From assembly GCF_014773545.1 (NCBI RefSeq), contig NZ_SDDV01000006.1, positions 1-64,000 of the forward strand: 64,000 bases of DNA, written 5' to 3'. Shown piece after piece: positions 21,318 through 29,252 of this stretch (its first letter is position 1; each line of letters starts with the position of its first letter). This DNA is from Hydrogenophaga sp. (GTDB taxonomy: Bacteria > Pseudomonadota > Gammaproteobacteria > Burkholderiales > Burkholderiaceae_C). The translations under genes were made by a program, and so were the position numbers. The notes under the pieces are model-generated. The model searched no databases, was not told the origin of the DNA, and saw nothing but the letters and a program-made list of their open reading frames with translations.

Positions 21318-24245
21318 ATGGCCACCCGCAAAACATCCACCCCCGGCACCAAAGCCCCGCTGCAGGTTGAAACCCTCAAGCACGCTGACGACAAGCGCAA
21401 GAACATCCCCACCGCCGAATTCCAGTCGGTGGTGCAGCGCGAACACCAGCAGCCGGTGCAACTGCGCTACCCGCGCGCGGATGCAGACGAAAAAACCACC
21501 GTTCGCCCTGAGCCTGTCGAAGGGCCTGCAAACGGCCAAGGCGCTCCCGGCCCGCTGGCGGCCGAGCGCAACGCCCGCCACCGCGATCTGGACCCGCAGC
21601 TCGTCTGGCGCGGCAAAGACCAGGCCGACTGGAGCGAGCTCGTCGTCAACGCGCCACCGCTCTACATCCAGGAAAAGCTGCACCCCAAGGTGCTGATCGA
21701 CGACCTCAAGCGCCAGAGCGACAAGGCCAAGGCCGCTGCTGCGCCCGAGCAGCAAGGCTTTGTGGCGGATTTGTTTGCCGACATGGCCAAGGACTTCAAC
21801 GGCGTGCCCGAAGGCGACGCCAAGACCGAGTTCTACGCCCACGACCAGCACTGGTCCAACCGCATGATCCTGGGCGACAGCCTGCAGGTCATGGCCAGCC
21901 TGGCCGAGCGCGAGGGCCTGCGCGGCAAGGTGCAGTGCATCTACTTTGACCCGCCCTACGGCATCAAATTCAACAGCAACTTCCAGTGGAGCACCACCAG
22001 CCGCGACGTGAAAGACGGCAACGCCGAACACATCACGCGCGAGCCGGAAATGGTGAAGGCCTTTCGCGACACCTGGCGCGACGGCCTTCATTCCTACCTG
22101 AGCTACATACGCGACCGCCTGACCGTGGCGCGAGACCTGCTGACCGATTCCGGCTCGATCTTTGTGCAGATCGGGGATGAGAACGTGCACCGGGTGCGGT
22201 CAGTTATGGATGAAGTTTTTGGAGATGGGAACTTCGTCAGCCAAATCACAGTTCGTAAGACAACCAGTGAAGGAAACGCACTGTTAGGGTCAACATGTGA
22301 TTTCGTAATTTGGTTTGGAAAAAACTCTCAAGCGACAAAGGTCCGATCCCTCTACACGGCTAGGAGTGAGGACTCCGAGGGAAGGTACAGCTCAACCTAC
22401 CTCGATGGTTCACTGTACAGACTCGACAACATCACAAGTTCAAGGCCAGCGGGTGAAGGTGATGTGAAGGAGTTTCAATGGTTTGGTAAGTCATTTGATC
22501 CCGGCAAGGGAACCTTCAAAACGACAGAGGCTGGGTTGAACGCACTCGCTCGTGCTGATCGCCTTGTCGCTACAAAGAAAGGAAAGCTCAACTACCGTCG
22601 TTCACAAACAGACTTTGGCTACGGCGTTTTGGGCAACTTGTGGGCCGACATCAGCGGTGCTGTCCAAAGTCGCGCCGATCCGAAAATATATGTTGTTCAA
22701 ACATCGACGAGCATTGTTGGGCGCTGTATCCAGCTGTCCACCGATCCGGGAGACCTCGTGCTCGACCCCACCTGCGGCTCCGGCACCACCGCCTATGTCG
22801 CCGAGCAATGGGGCCGCCGCTGGATCACCATAGATACCTCTCGCGTGGCCCTGGCCCTGGCCCGCGCCCGCATCATGGGCGCGCGCTACCCCTTCTACCT
22901 GCTGGCCGACAGCAAGGAAGGCCAGGCCAAGGAAGGCGAAGTCACCCGCACGGCGCCCAAGAGTCACTCCACTTTCGGCAACATCCGCCAGGGCTTTGTG
23001 TACGAGCGGGTGCCGCACATCACGCTCAAGAGCATCGCGAACAACGCAGAGATCGACGTCATCTGGGACGCACACCAGTTGGTGCTGGAGCCGCTGCGCG
23101 AGCAGCTCAACGCCGCGCTCAAGAAGGGCTGGCAGGAATGGGAAATTCCCCGCGAGCCAGATGACCAGTGGAGCGACACGGTCAAGAGGTTGCACGCCGA
23201 CTGGTGGAAGCAGCGCATCGCCCGACAAAAAGAAATCGACGCCTCCATCGCCGCCAAGGCCGACCACGAGTTCCTGTACGACCGGCCCTATGAAGACAAG
23301 AAGAAGGTGCGCGTGGCCGGCCCCTTCACGGTGGAAAGCCTGCTGCCCCACCGCGTGCTGGGTGTGGACGAAGACGACAAGCTGATCGACCCGGCCGTAT
23401 CCGACGTGGGCGAGGGCCGCCTGGCGCGCGACTTCGTGCAGATCATCCTGGACAACCTGCGCACCGCGGGCGTGCAGCAGGCAGACAAGAGCGGCAAGAT
23501 CGATTTCACCGGGCTCATGCCCTGGCCGGGCGAATACGTGTGCGCTGAAGGGCGCTACATGGAGGGTGCAGATGCCGAAGGCAACGGCGGAACCGAGAAG
23601 CGCGCTGGCATCTTCATCGGCCCCGAGTTCGGCACCGTGAGCCGGCCCGACCTGGTGAGCGCCGCGCGCGAGGCGGCCGAAGCGGGTTTTGACGTGCTGA
23701 TTGCCTGCGCCTTCAACTACGACGCCCACAGCAGCGAGTTCAACAAACTGGGCCGTGTGCCGGTGCTCAAGGCCCGCATGAATGCCGACCTGCACATGGC
23801 CGAAGACCTGAAGAACACCGGCAAGGGCAACCTGTTCGTGATCTTCGGCGAGCCCGACATCGACATCCTCGACGCCGCCACCGGCCACAAGCTGGCCAAA
23901 GGCGAAACGCCCAGCGGCGAGATTCAAGTGAAGGTGAACGGCGTGGACGTGTTCCACCCCAACACCGGCGAAGTGCGCAGCGACGGCGCCGAAGGCATCG
24001 CCTGCTGGTTCATCGACACCGACTACAACGAAGAAAGCTTCTTCGTCCGCCACGCCTACTTCCTGGGCGCCAGCGACCCCTACAAATCCCTCAAGACCAC
24101 CCTCAAAGCCGAGATCAACGCCGAAGCCTGGGAGTCGCTCAACAGCGACACCTCGCGGCCGTTCGGCAAGCCGGGGTCGGGGAGAATCGCAGTCAAGGTC
24201 ATCAACCATCTGGGGGATGAGGTGATGAAGGTGTTTAGGGTGTAG
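21318..24245 (+). CDS. Site-specific DNA (adenine) methyltransferase, type III Mod-like
   Basis: This 975-residue beta-class N6-adenine methyltransferase shows motif IV IYFDPPYGI (DPPY 211-214) before motif I LDPTCGSGTT (483-491). The roughly 180 residues between form the target recognition domain. The coding sequence there (about 22200-22740) is visibly poorer in GC than its flanks: 25 of 60 bases in 22261-22320 against 38 of 60 in 23101-23160. It is the partner of the restriction subunit at 16.3 kb. I use ATG 21318 (MATRKTSTPG); a TTG overlapping the NYN stop is an alternative. Residues near 65-72 (VRPEPVEG) are encoded by a dispersed repeat. Confidence 0.88.
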   Translation: MATRKTSTPGTKAPLQVETLKHADDKRKNIPTAEFQSVVQREHQQPVQLRYPRADADEKTTVRPEPVEGPANGQGAPGPLAAERNARHRDLDPQLVWRGKDQADWSELVVNAPPLYIQEKLHPKVLIDDLKRQSDKAKAAAAPEQQGFVADLFADMAKDFNGVPEGDAKTEFYAHDQHWSNRMILGDSLQVMASLAEREGLRGKVQCIYFDPPYGIKFNSNFQWSTTSRDVKDGNAEHITREPEMVKAFRDTWRDGLHSYLSYIRDRLTVARDLLTDSGSIFVQIGDENVHRVRSVMDEVFGDGNFVSQITVRKTTSEGNALLGSTCDFVIWFGKNSQATKVRSLYTARSEDSEGRYSSTYLDGSLYRLDNITSSRPAGEGDVKEFQWFGKSFDPGKGTFKTTEAGLNALARADRLVATKKGKLNYRRSQTDFGYGVLGNLWADISGAVQSRADPKIYVVQTSTSIVGRCIQLSTDPGDLVLDPTCGSGTTAYVAEQWGRRWITIDTSRVALALARARIMGARYPFYLLADSKEGQAKEGEVTRTAPKSHSTFGNIRQGFVYERVPHITLKSIANNAEIDVIWDAHQLVLEPLREQLNAALKKGWQEWEIPREPDDQWSDTVKRLHADWWKQRIARQKEIDASIAAKADHEFLYDRPYEDKKKVRVAGPFTVESLLPHRVLGVDEDDKLIDPAVSDVGEGRLARDFVQIILDNLRTAGVQQADKSGKIDFTGLMPWPGEYVCAEGRYMEGADAEGNGGTEKRAGIFIGPEFGTVSRPDLVSAAREAAEAGFDVLIACAFNYDAHSSEFNKLGRVPVLKARMNADLHMAEDLKNTGKGNLFVIFGEPDIDILDAATGHKLAKGETPSGEIQVKVNGVDVFHPNTGEVRSDGAEGIACWFIDTDYNEESFFVRHAYFLGASDPYKSLKTTLKAEINAEAWESLNSDTSRPFGKPGSGRIAVKVINHLGDEVMKVFRV
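21499..21527. repeat. Dispersed REP-like element inside the methyltransferase gene
   Basis: The sequence GTTCGCCCTGAGCCTGTCGA plus AGGGC is the same element, in the other orientation, as TTCGACAGGCTCAGCCCGAACGG near 9.1 kb and the copies at 33.6 and 62.4 kb. Here it is in frame and gives the peptide VRPEPVEGP in a poorly conserved N-terminal linker. Confidence 0.75.
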
Positions 24246-24288
24246 GTTTGATGCTTGAACACCCACAAGTAACCATGCGAGACAACCC

Positions 24289-25491
24289 ATGACCGACTCG
24301 ACCTTCATTCGGCGCGTGATTTTGCGCAGTTACAAGAGCATCGCGCGCTGTGATATCACGCTGCGCCCATTGACCTATTTGGTGGGCCAGAACGGCGCCG
24401 GGAAAAGCAATTTCCTGGATGCACTGCACTTTGTGCGCGATGCGCTCACGGGCACTTTGGACAATGCCCTGAGCGAGCGTGGTGGTTTAGACGAAGTGCG
24501 GCGGCGCTCCAGTGGCCACCCTAATCATGTGAGCATCCAGCTCGATTTGCGGTTGAACGATGGCCGTACTGCGCTGTACGCCTTCAAGATCGGGGCCCTT
24601 CCCAATGGTTCGTATGAGGTGCAGTCAGAGCAATGCGCCATCGGCGGGTTGGGGCAAGGCCCCTACTACAAGATTGAGCGTGGCAACTTGGTGCAGTCGA
24701 GTGAGGCAACCTTCCCCGCCGTGACCCCTGATCGACTGGCGCTGGTGGCAGCCTCCGGTTTGACCGTGTTCAGACCCATCTACGACGCCTTAACCGCTAT
24801 GGGTTTTTACAACCTGAATCCAAAAGTCATGCGCGAGTTGCAAAAGCCGCAAGACGGGCGCCTTCTCAAACCCGTCGGCGAAAACATTGCCAGCGTGGTG
24901 CATCATTTGAAACGCAGCGCACCGCAACAGTTGGACCTGATCAATGAGTATCTGCGCACGGTCGTGCCCATGATCCAGAGCATGGAGCGCAAGGCGGTTG
25001 GCCCGATGGAAACCTTGGAGTTTCGGCAAGCAGTTGCAGGGGCCAAGCATCCGTGGCGTTTTCTCGCTCAAAACATGTCAGACGGAACTCTCAGGGCATT
25101 GGGCGTGTTGACTGCACTTCTGCAAGGCAATGCCGATTACTCGCCGTCCCTGATTGCTATCGAAGAACCTGAAACGGCTTTGCACCCGGCCGCCAGCGGC
25201 GCCCTGCGGGAAGTTCTGAATCAGGTGGCCAAAAAAAATCAGGTGTTGGTCACGAGTCACAGTCCTGACCTGCTGGACGATATGGACATTGATGCCGACT
25301 CGATCGTTGCCGTCATCTCGGAAGAAGGGGCCACAAAGCTGGCTCCCTTGGACCAAGCATCCAGAGACATGCTCAGACAACACCTGTTTTCTGTCGGAGA
25401 GTTGCTGCGCATGAATCAGTTGGCGCCCGACCGCGCGGCTCTCGATGCCCAGCTCAAGCCACAACCTGATTTTTTTTTTGAGGGGGAATGA
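24289..25491 (+). CDS. AAA/ABC-type ATPase (OLD/RloA-like) of a two-gene defence module
   Basis: This 400-residue ATPase has SMC/OLD-style architecture: Walker A GQNGAGKS at 33-40, an ABC signature-like MSDGTLRAL at 263-271, Walker B LIAIEEPE at 288-295 and a VTSHSPDLLDDM switch region. ATPases of this group work with an adjacent TOPRIM or nuclease protein in phage-defence pairs such as AbiL, RloAB, Gabija and PARIS. The next gene overlaps it (ATGA) and is DUF4276, giving that architecture here. A run of ten T (25470-25479) encodes FFF just before the stop. The trigger and mode of action are unknown. Confidence 0.8.
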   Translation: MTDSTFIRRVILRSYKSIARCDITLRPLTYLVGQNGAGKSNFLDALHFVRDALTGTLDNALSERGGLDEVRRRSSGHPNHVSIQLDLRLNDGRTALYAFKIGALPNGSYEVQSEQCAIGGLGQGPYYKIERGNLVQSSEATFPAVTPDRLALVAASGLTVFRPIYDALTAMGFYNLNPKVMRELQKPQDGRLLKPVGENIASVVHHLKRSAPQQLDLINEYLRTVVPMIQSMERKAVGPMETLEFRQAVAGAKHPWRFLAQNMSDGTLRALGVLTALLQGNADYSPSLIAIEEPETALHPAASGALREVLNQVAKKNQVLVTSHSPDLLDDMDIDADSIVAVISEEGATKLAPLDQASRDMLRQHLFSVGELLRMNQLAPDRAALDAQLKPQPDFFFEGE

Positions 25492-26087
25492 TGGCGGTCA
25501 TTGCATCCATCGTGGAAGGGGACGGTGAGGTGGCTGCATTGCCCGTTTTGCTGCGCAGGCTGGGTGCTGAGTGTCAACCGCAGGTGAATGTGATGGCGTT
25601 GCCTCCAATTCGCGTCAGGCGAGACCGATTTTTGAACAAGGAAGAAGAGTTCAAGCGACAGTTGCTGTTGGCCGCAGCGAAATGCGGCGATGGCGGTTGG
25701 ATCTTGCTGGTGCTGGACGCTGACGATGACTGTCCGGCGACTCTGAGCAAGAATATTTTGCATAGGGCGCAGCAGTACATCCCGCACCGCAAGTTTTCCG
25801 TGGTTTTGGCGAACCGGGAGTTCGAGGCTTGGTTTGTTGCTTCTGCTGCGTCGTTGAACGGTGTGCGTGGTTTTGTATTTCGTGCGGAGCTGCCCACAGA
25901 TGTCGAACGGCCGCGTGACGCCAAGGGCTGGTTGCAGCGGCAAATGACAGGCGCCTACAGTGAAAAGCTGGATCAACCCGCTTTTTCAGCGCGGTTCGAC
26001 ATGCAGCAAGCGTGGCACCGAAGTCGCTCGTTCAGGAAGTTGTGTAAAGAGTGGCACACCCAAATGGGCGGCCTGTTCCCAGACTGA
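25488..26087 (+). CDS. DUF4276 family protein (TOPRIM-like effector)
   Basis: This 199-residue protein matches DUF4276. The N-terminal IVEGDGEVAALPVLLRRL carries the TOPRIM-type acidic residue, LVLDADDDCPA the DxD motif, and VLANREFEAWFVASA a conserved middle motif. TOPRIM proteins paired with OLD-like ATPases act as nucleases in known defence systems. It starts within the ATPase stop codon, so the two are made together. The start may be either of two adjacent ATGs (25488 or 25491). Function as an effector is inference from pairing. Confidence 0.8.
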   Translation: MMAVIASIVEGDGEVAALPVLLRRLGAECQPQVNVMALPPIRVRRDRFLNKEEEFKRQLLLAAAKCGDGGWILLVLDADDDCPATLSKNILHRAQQYIPHRKFSVVLANREFEAWFVASAASLNGVRGFVFRAELPTDVERPRDAKGWLQRQMTGAYSEKLDQPAFSARFDMQQAWHRSRSFRKLCKEWHTQMGGLFPD

Positions 26088-26091
26088 GACC

Positions 26092-26412
26092 ATGCAATTC
26101 CGCCTCTCCGACACCTTCACCGACAGCCTCTCCCGCCTGAGCGCCGACGAACAGAAGGCGATCAAGATCACAGCGTTTGACCTGCAGCAGAACCCGGCCA
26201 GCCCGGGGCTGAAGTTCCACCGCATCGACAAGTCCAAGGACAAGCATTTCTGGTCGGTGCGGGTGGGCAGCGCGATCTGCGCTTGATCGTCCACAAGACC
26301 GAGAGCAGTTTCCTGCTCTGCTACGCGGACCATCACGACAAGGCCTATCAGTGGGCCAAGCGGCGGCGGTTGGAGACGCACCCCAGCATGGGCGCGGCGC
26401 AATGGGTGACCG
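26092..26412 (+). pseudogene. UvrD-like helicase, N-terminal fragment with frameshift
   Basis: The frame from ATG 26092 reads MQFRLSDTFTDSLSRLSADE, then AFDLQQNPASPGLKFHRIDK and FWSVRVG. These resemble the RelE-like N-terminal region found in a family of UvrD/Rep-type helicases. Similarity then jumps frame at about 26269-26271 and continues as RDLRLIVHKTESSFLLCYAD and KAYQWAKRRRLETHP. After about 26412 it stops resembling the family. So this is a truncated gene with one frameshift (net loss of 1 nt or equivalent). It marks the right edge of the accessory island beside rnpB. Confidence 0.7.
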
Positions 26413-26567
26413 CTTGCTGGCGCCGCACACCAGCGCCCACTTGCGTGCAATGCTCAGATCCATTTCAGGGCGCTTTGGCTGGGCGCCATCGGAAGACTCG
26501 GCGGCCTGCCGCTCAGACGCGCCCAGCGCCTGAGCGCTTGAGCGGACGATACGGGATAATGCGGCCT

Positions 26568-26922
26568 GTGAAGCGCGCCAGACCGTCGCTGGCACGAGAC
26601 CCGAAAGGGTGTGCTGGAGGAACGTCCGGACTGCACAGGACAGCGTAGGAGGTAACACCTCTCCACCGATCAGCCTGCCAAGGCCCTAAGGTGAGGATTA
26701 GAGCAACAGAGACGAGCCGCTTGAGTGCGGGTGAAACGGGCAATCTCTACGCGCAGCAATACCAAATAGGCCAACGCAGCGGCAACGCTGCCCTGTGGTT
26801 CCGCAGGGATCGTTGGCGGGTAGGTAGCACCGAGCCGTCTGGGCAACCAGCGGCCCAGAGGAATGGCGGTCACGTCGGGGGCGACCTCGGCGCACAGAAT
26901 CCGGCGTAACGGCGCGCTTCAC
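26568..26922 (+). ncRNA. rnpB: RNase P RNA component (class A)
   Basis: The catalytic RNA of RNase P, which matures tRNA 5' ends. P1 is formed by GTGAAGCGCGCC (26568-26579) and its exact complement GGCGCGCTTCAC (26911-26922). The conserved GGAGGAACGTCCGGACTGCA core, the AGAGGAATGGCGGTCACG segment and the terminal ACAGAATCCGGCGTAA are all present. A -10-like GATAAT (26555-26560) lies just before it and a T6 run (26923-26928) follows P1, serving as terminator. The length of about 355 nt is normal. Confidence 0.97.
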
Positions 26923-26928
26923 TTTTTT

Positions 26929-27320
26929 CTGCAGCCGAAGGGCTGCTTGGCCCTGAGCGGCCATCGTTGTCGAACTGCACAAGACGCGGCTGCTCCCGCT
27001 GGATGACCTGAGATAAAGCAACATCCGTTCTGTAAATTTCGTTTTTGGTTCTGAGCTTGTTGCGCTGTGAACGGCTGTCGGTTTGCGCGTAAATCTGGTG
27101 TCGGCAAGCAGTCGGACGCGGTCACCCGCAACGGTCAGTTGACTGCCTTGAACTTCCTTTGAATCGAAGGGGTGCCCGTTCTGCAGGGCACAGAGGTGTC
27201 CCGGGCGTGCCTGCTTTGGCCGGGGCAAGGGATAGACCCTTGGCAGGCAATGTATTCACATGGCTGTCATGCGCATGCGGGATAACAACGGAATCCGCAT
27301 GAGATTCAGGAGTCCACGGC
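26929..27320. other. Non-coding interval between rnpB and phoD
   Basis: I find no convincing gene in these roughly 390 bases; open frames on either strand have no family-like sequence. There are two simple hairpins, GCAGCC-GAAG-GGCTGC (26931-26946) and GTGCCC-N8-GGGCAC (about 27172-27191). The base composition is more AT-rich than neighbouring genes around 27000-27080. It presumably holds the phoD promoter near its right end. Confidence 0.5.
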
Positions 27321-29024
27321 ATGCCCCCAGTCCAGCCTACATCCCGCCGCCGGTTCGTCATTCGCGTGGCATCCGCCAGCGCTGCATTGGGCGTCATCCC
27401 CTTGCTCACCGCATGTGGTGGTGGAGATGATGCACCTCCGGAATTTGCCTATGGGGTGGCAAGCGGAGACCCTTTGGCTGACCGTGTGATCCTGTGGACT
27501 CACGCTCAATGGCCCGGTTTCAACGACGCCGTGCCCTTGACCTGGCAGGTGGCCACCGATGCCGCGTTCACCACCGTGGTGGCCAGCGGCACGGCGCAGG
27601 CCACGGCGGCCACTGGGCATGCCGTCAAGGTCGATGCGCTGAACCTGAGCGCTGGCAATGACTACTTTTTCCGCTTCCGCTACGGCTTGCATGCCTCACC
27701 AGTGGGTCGCACGCGCACTTTGCCCGCCCCAGGAGCTGCCAGTTTGAATCTGGCTGTAATGAGTTGCTCCAACTTTCCCGCTGGCTTTTTCAATGCCTAT
27801 GCGGAAATTGCCCGGAGCCAGGCACAGTTTGCGCTGCACTTGGGTGACTACATCTACGAGTACGCTGCCGATGGCTATGCCAGCGCTGATGCCAGACGCT
27901 TGGATCGCGTGTCCCAACCCGCACATGAGTGCCTGACGTTGAGCGACTATCGCCAACGCTACGCACAATACCGATCGGATCCGGACAGCAAGGTTTTTCA
28001 CGCCAGCATGCCGATCATTGCCGTGTGGGACGACCACGAACTTGCAAACAACACCTACGTGAACGGCGCCGAAAACCACACCGAAGGCGCTGAGGGCACG
28101 TTTGTCGCCCGCCGCGCAGCTGCACTGCAGGCCTGGCACGAGTGGATGCCGGTGCGAACACCCGATCACACCGATTTGCGCATGATCTACCGCAGTTTCA
28201 ACTTTGGCGGACTGGTGGCGCTGCACATGTTGGAGACACGTTTGATCGGACGCGACAGACAAGTCGGGTTTGCCGAGCTGCTCAACCCTGCTACGGCAGC
28301 CGCGGCGCAGGCCGCGATGGCGTCCCCAACCCGCAGCATGCTGGGTAGCAGGCAGTTGCAATGGCTGCAAGCTCAAATGGCCCAGTCCAGCGCAGCGTGG
28401 CAAGTGCTGGGCCAGCCGGTGCTGATGGCGCGCATGAGCTTTCCGGTCAGCGTGTTGCGGCACCTCAATCCAGCCGACATCTCGCCCGCAGCCGTGGCTG
28501 CCGGGCAACAAGCCGTGACCAACTATCTGAGCGCCAAAGCCACCGCAGCCCAGAACCCGGCTTTGCTGAGCGCAGAGCAAAGGGCACTTCTTGACCCCAG
28601 TCAGAACCCCCGATTGGGCTACAACCTGGATGCTTGGGATGGCTACCCCGTGGAGCGCGAAGTTCTGCTGTCCAGCGCCGCTCAACTGAGAAAGAGGCTG
28701 GTGGTGCTGGCCGGTGACACGCACAACGCTTGGGCCAGCCAGCTCACGCTGAGGGACGGCACAGTGGTGGGCTACGAGTTCGCCGCACCCAGCATCAGCT
28801 CTCCGGGACTCGAAGAGGCCCTGCCCACTCTGCTACCCGCACAAACGCAACAGACTTTCCGAGGCATCGTCGACGACTTGCGATACGCTGATACGTCGCG
28901 CAGGGGTTTTTTGCTTGTGCGCTTCACGCCTGCCTCGGCCCAAGGCACCTGGCATTTCGTGAGCACGGTGAAGTCGCGCACCTACACGGTTCAGACCAGT
29001 GCACCCTTGAGTTACGCAGTCTGA
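27321..29024 (+). CDS. phoD: PhoD-family alkaline phosphatase / phosphodiesterase
   Basis: This 567-residue exported metallophosphoesterase releases phosphate from organic esters. The N terminus has a twin-arginine signal (SRRRFVIR) and a lipobox-like LLTAC, so it is probably a Tat-exported lipoprotein. Mature-domain motifs are FAYGVASGDPLADRVILWT, HLGDYIYEYAAD, WDDHELANNTY and LAGDTHNAW, the last three providing metal ligands. It stands alone between rnpB and recG. A Pho box was not recognised upstream. Confidence 0.93.
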   Translation: MPPVQPTSRRRFVIRVASASAALGVIPLLTACGGGDDAPPEFAYGVASGDPLADRVILWTHAQWPGFNDAVPLTWQVATDAAFTTVVASGTAQATAATGHAVKVDALNLSAGNDYFFRFRYGLHASPVGRTRTLPAPGAASLNLAVMSCSNFPAGFFNAYAEIARSQAQFALHLGDYIYEYAADGYASADARRLDRVSQPAHECLTLSDYRQRYAQYRSDPDSKVFHASMPIIAVWDDHELANNTYVNGAENHTEGAEGTFVARRAAALQAWHEWMPVRTPDHTDLRMIYRSFNFGGLVALHMLETRLIGRDRQVGFAELLNPATAAAAQAAMASPTRSMLGSRQLQWLQAQMAQSSAAWQVLGQPVLMARMSFPVSVLRHLNPADISPAAVAAGQQAVTNYLSAKATAAQNPALLSAEQRALLDPSQNPRLGYNLDAWDGYPVEREVLLSSAAQLRKRLVVLAGDTHNAWASQLTLRDGTVVGYEFAAPSISSPGLEEALPTLLPAQTQQTFRGIVDDLRYADTSRRGFLLVRFTPASAQGTWHFVSTVKSRTYTVQTSAPLSYAV

Positions 29025-29252
29025 TTTTGGGTGTCGCAAAGAGCTGCCTGTGCTCCGTGAAGTGGTACGGGCTGCGCCTGTTGCCAGTGAGCCGCCGGAG
29101 CTGCGCGAATGGCTGCTGGCGATTCAGCCACTCGATCAGCAGCCGCAGCAAGGTGATGAAGATCAAGAGCGGCAAGCATCAGCTTGCCCTGCTACTTCAC
29201 TGGGCTGGATCAAGGGTTTTGCGCGGGTACGGAGAAACGGCAAAATCGTCCC

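Noticed and set aside
25470-25479. Run of ten T before the ATPase stop as a phase-variation or fusion switch
   Set aside because: One extra T gives an immediate stop, and one fewer T leads into a frame different from DUF4276 that soon ends. Neither makes a fusion or removes a domain.
28924-29175. Minus-strand 83-codon frame after phoD (LIFITLLRLLIEWLN...)
   Set aside because: The start looks protein-like but the second half is a shadow of phoD; no ribosome-binding site or family was recognised.
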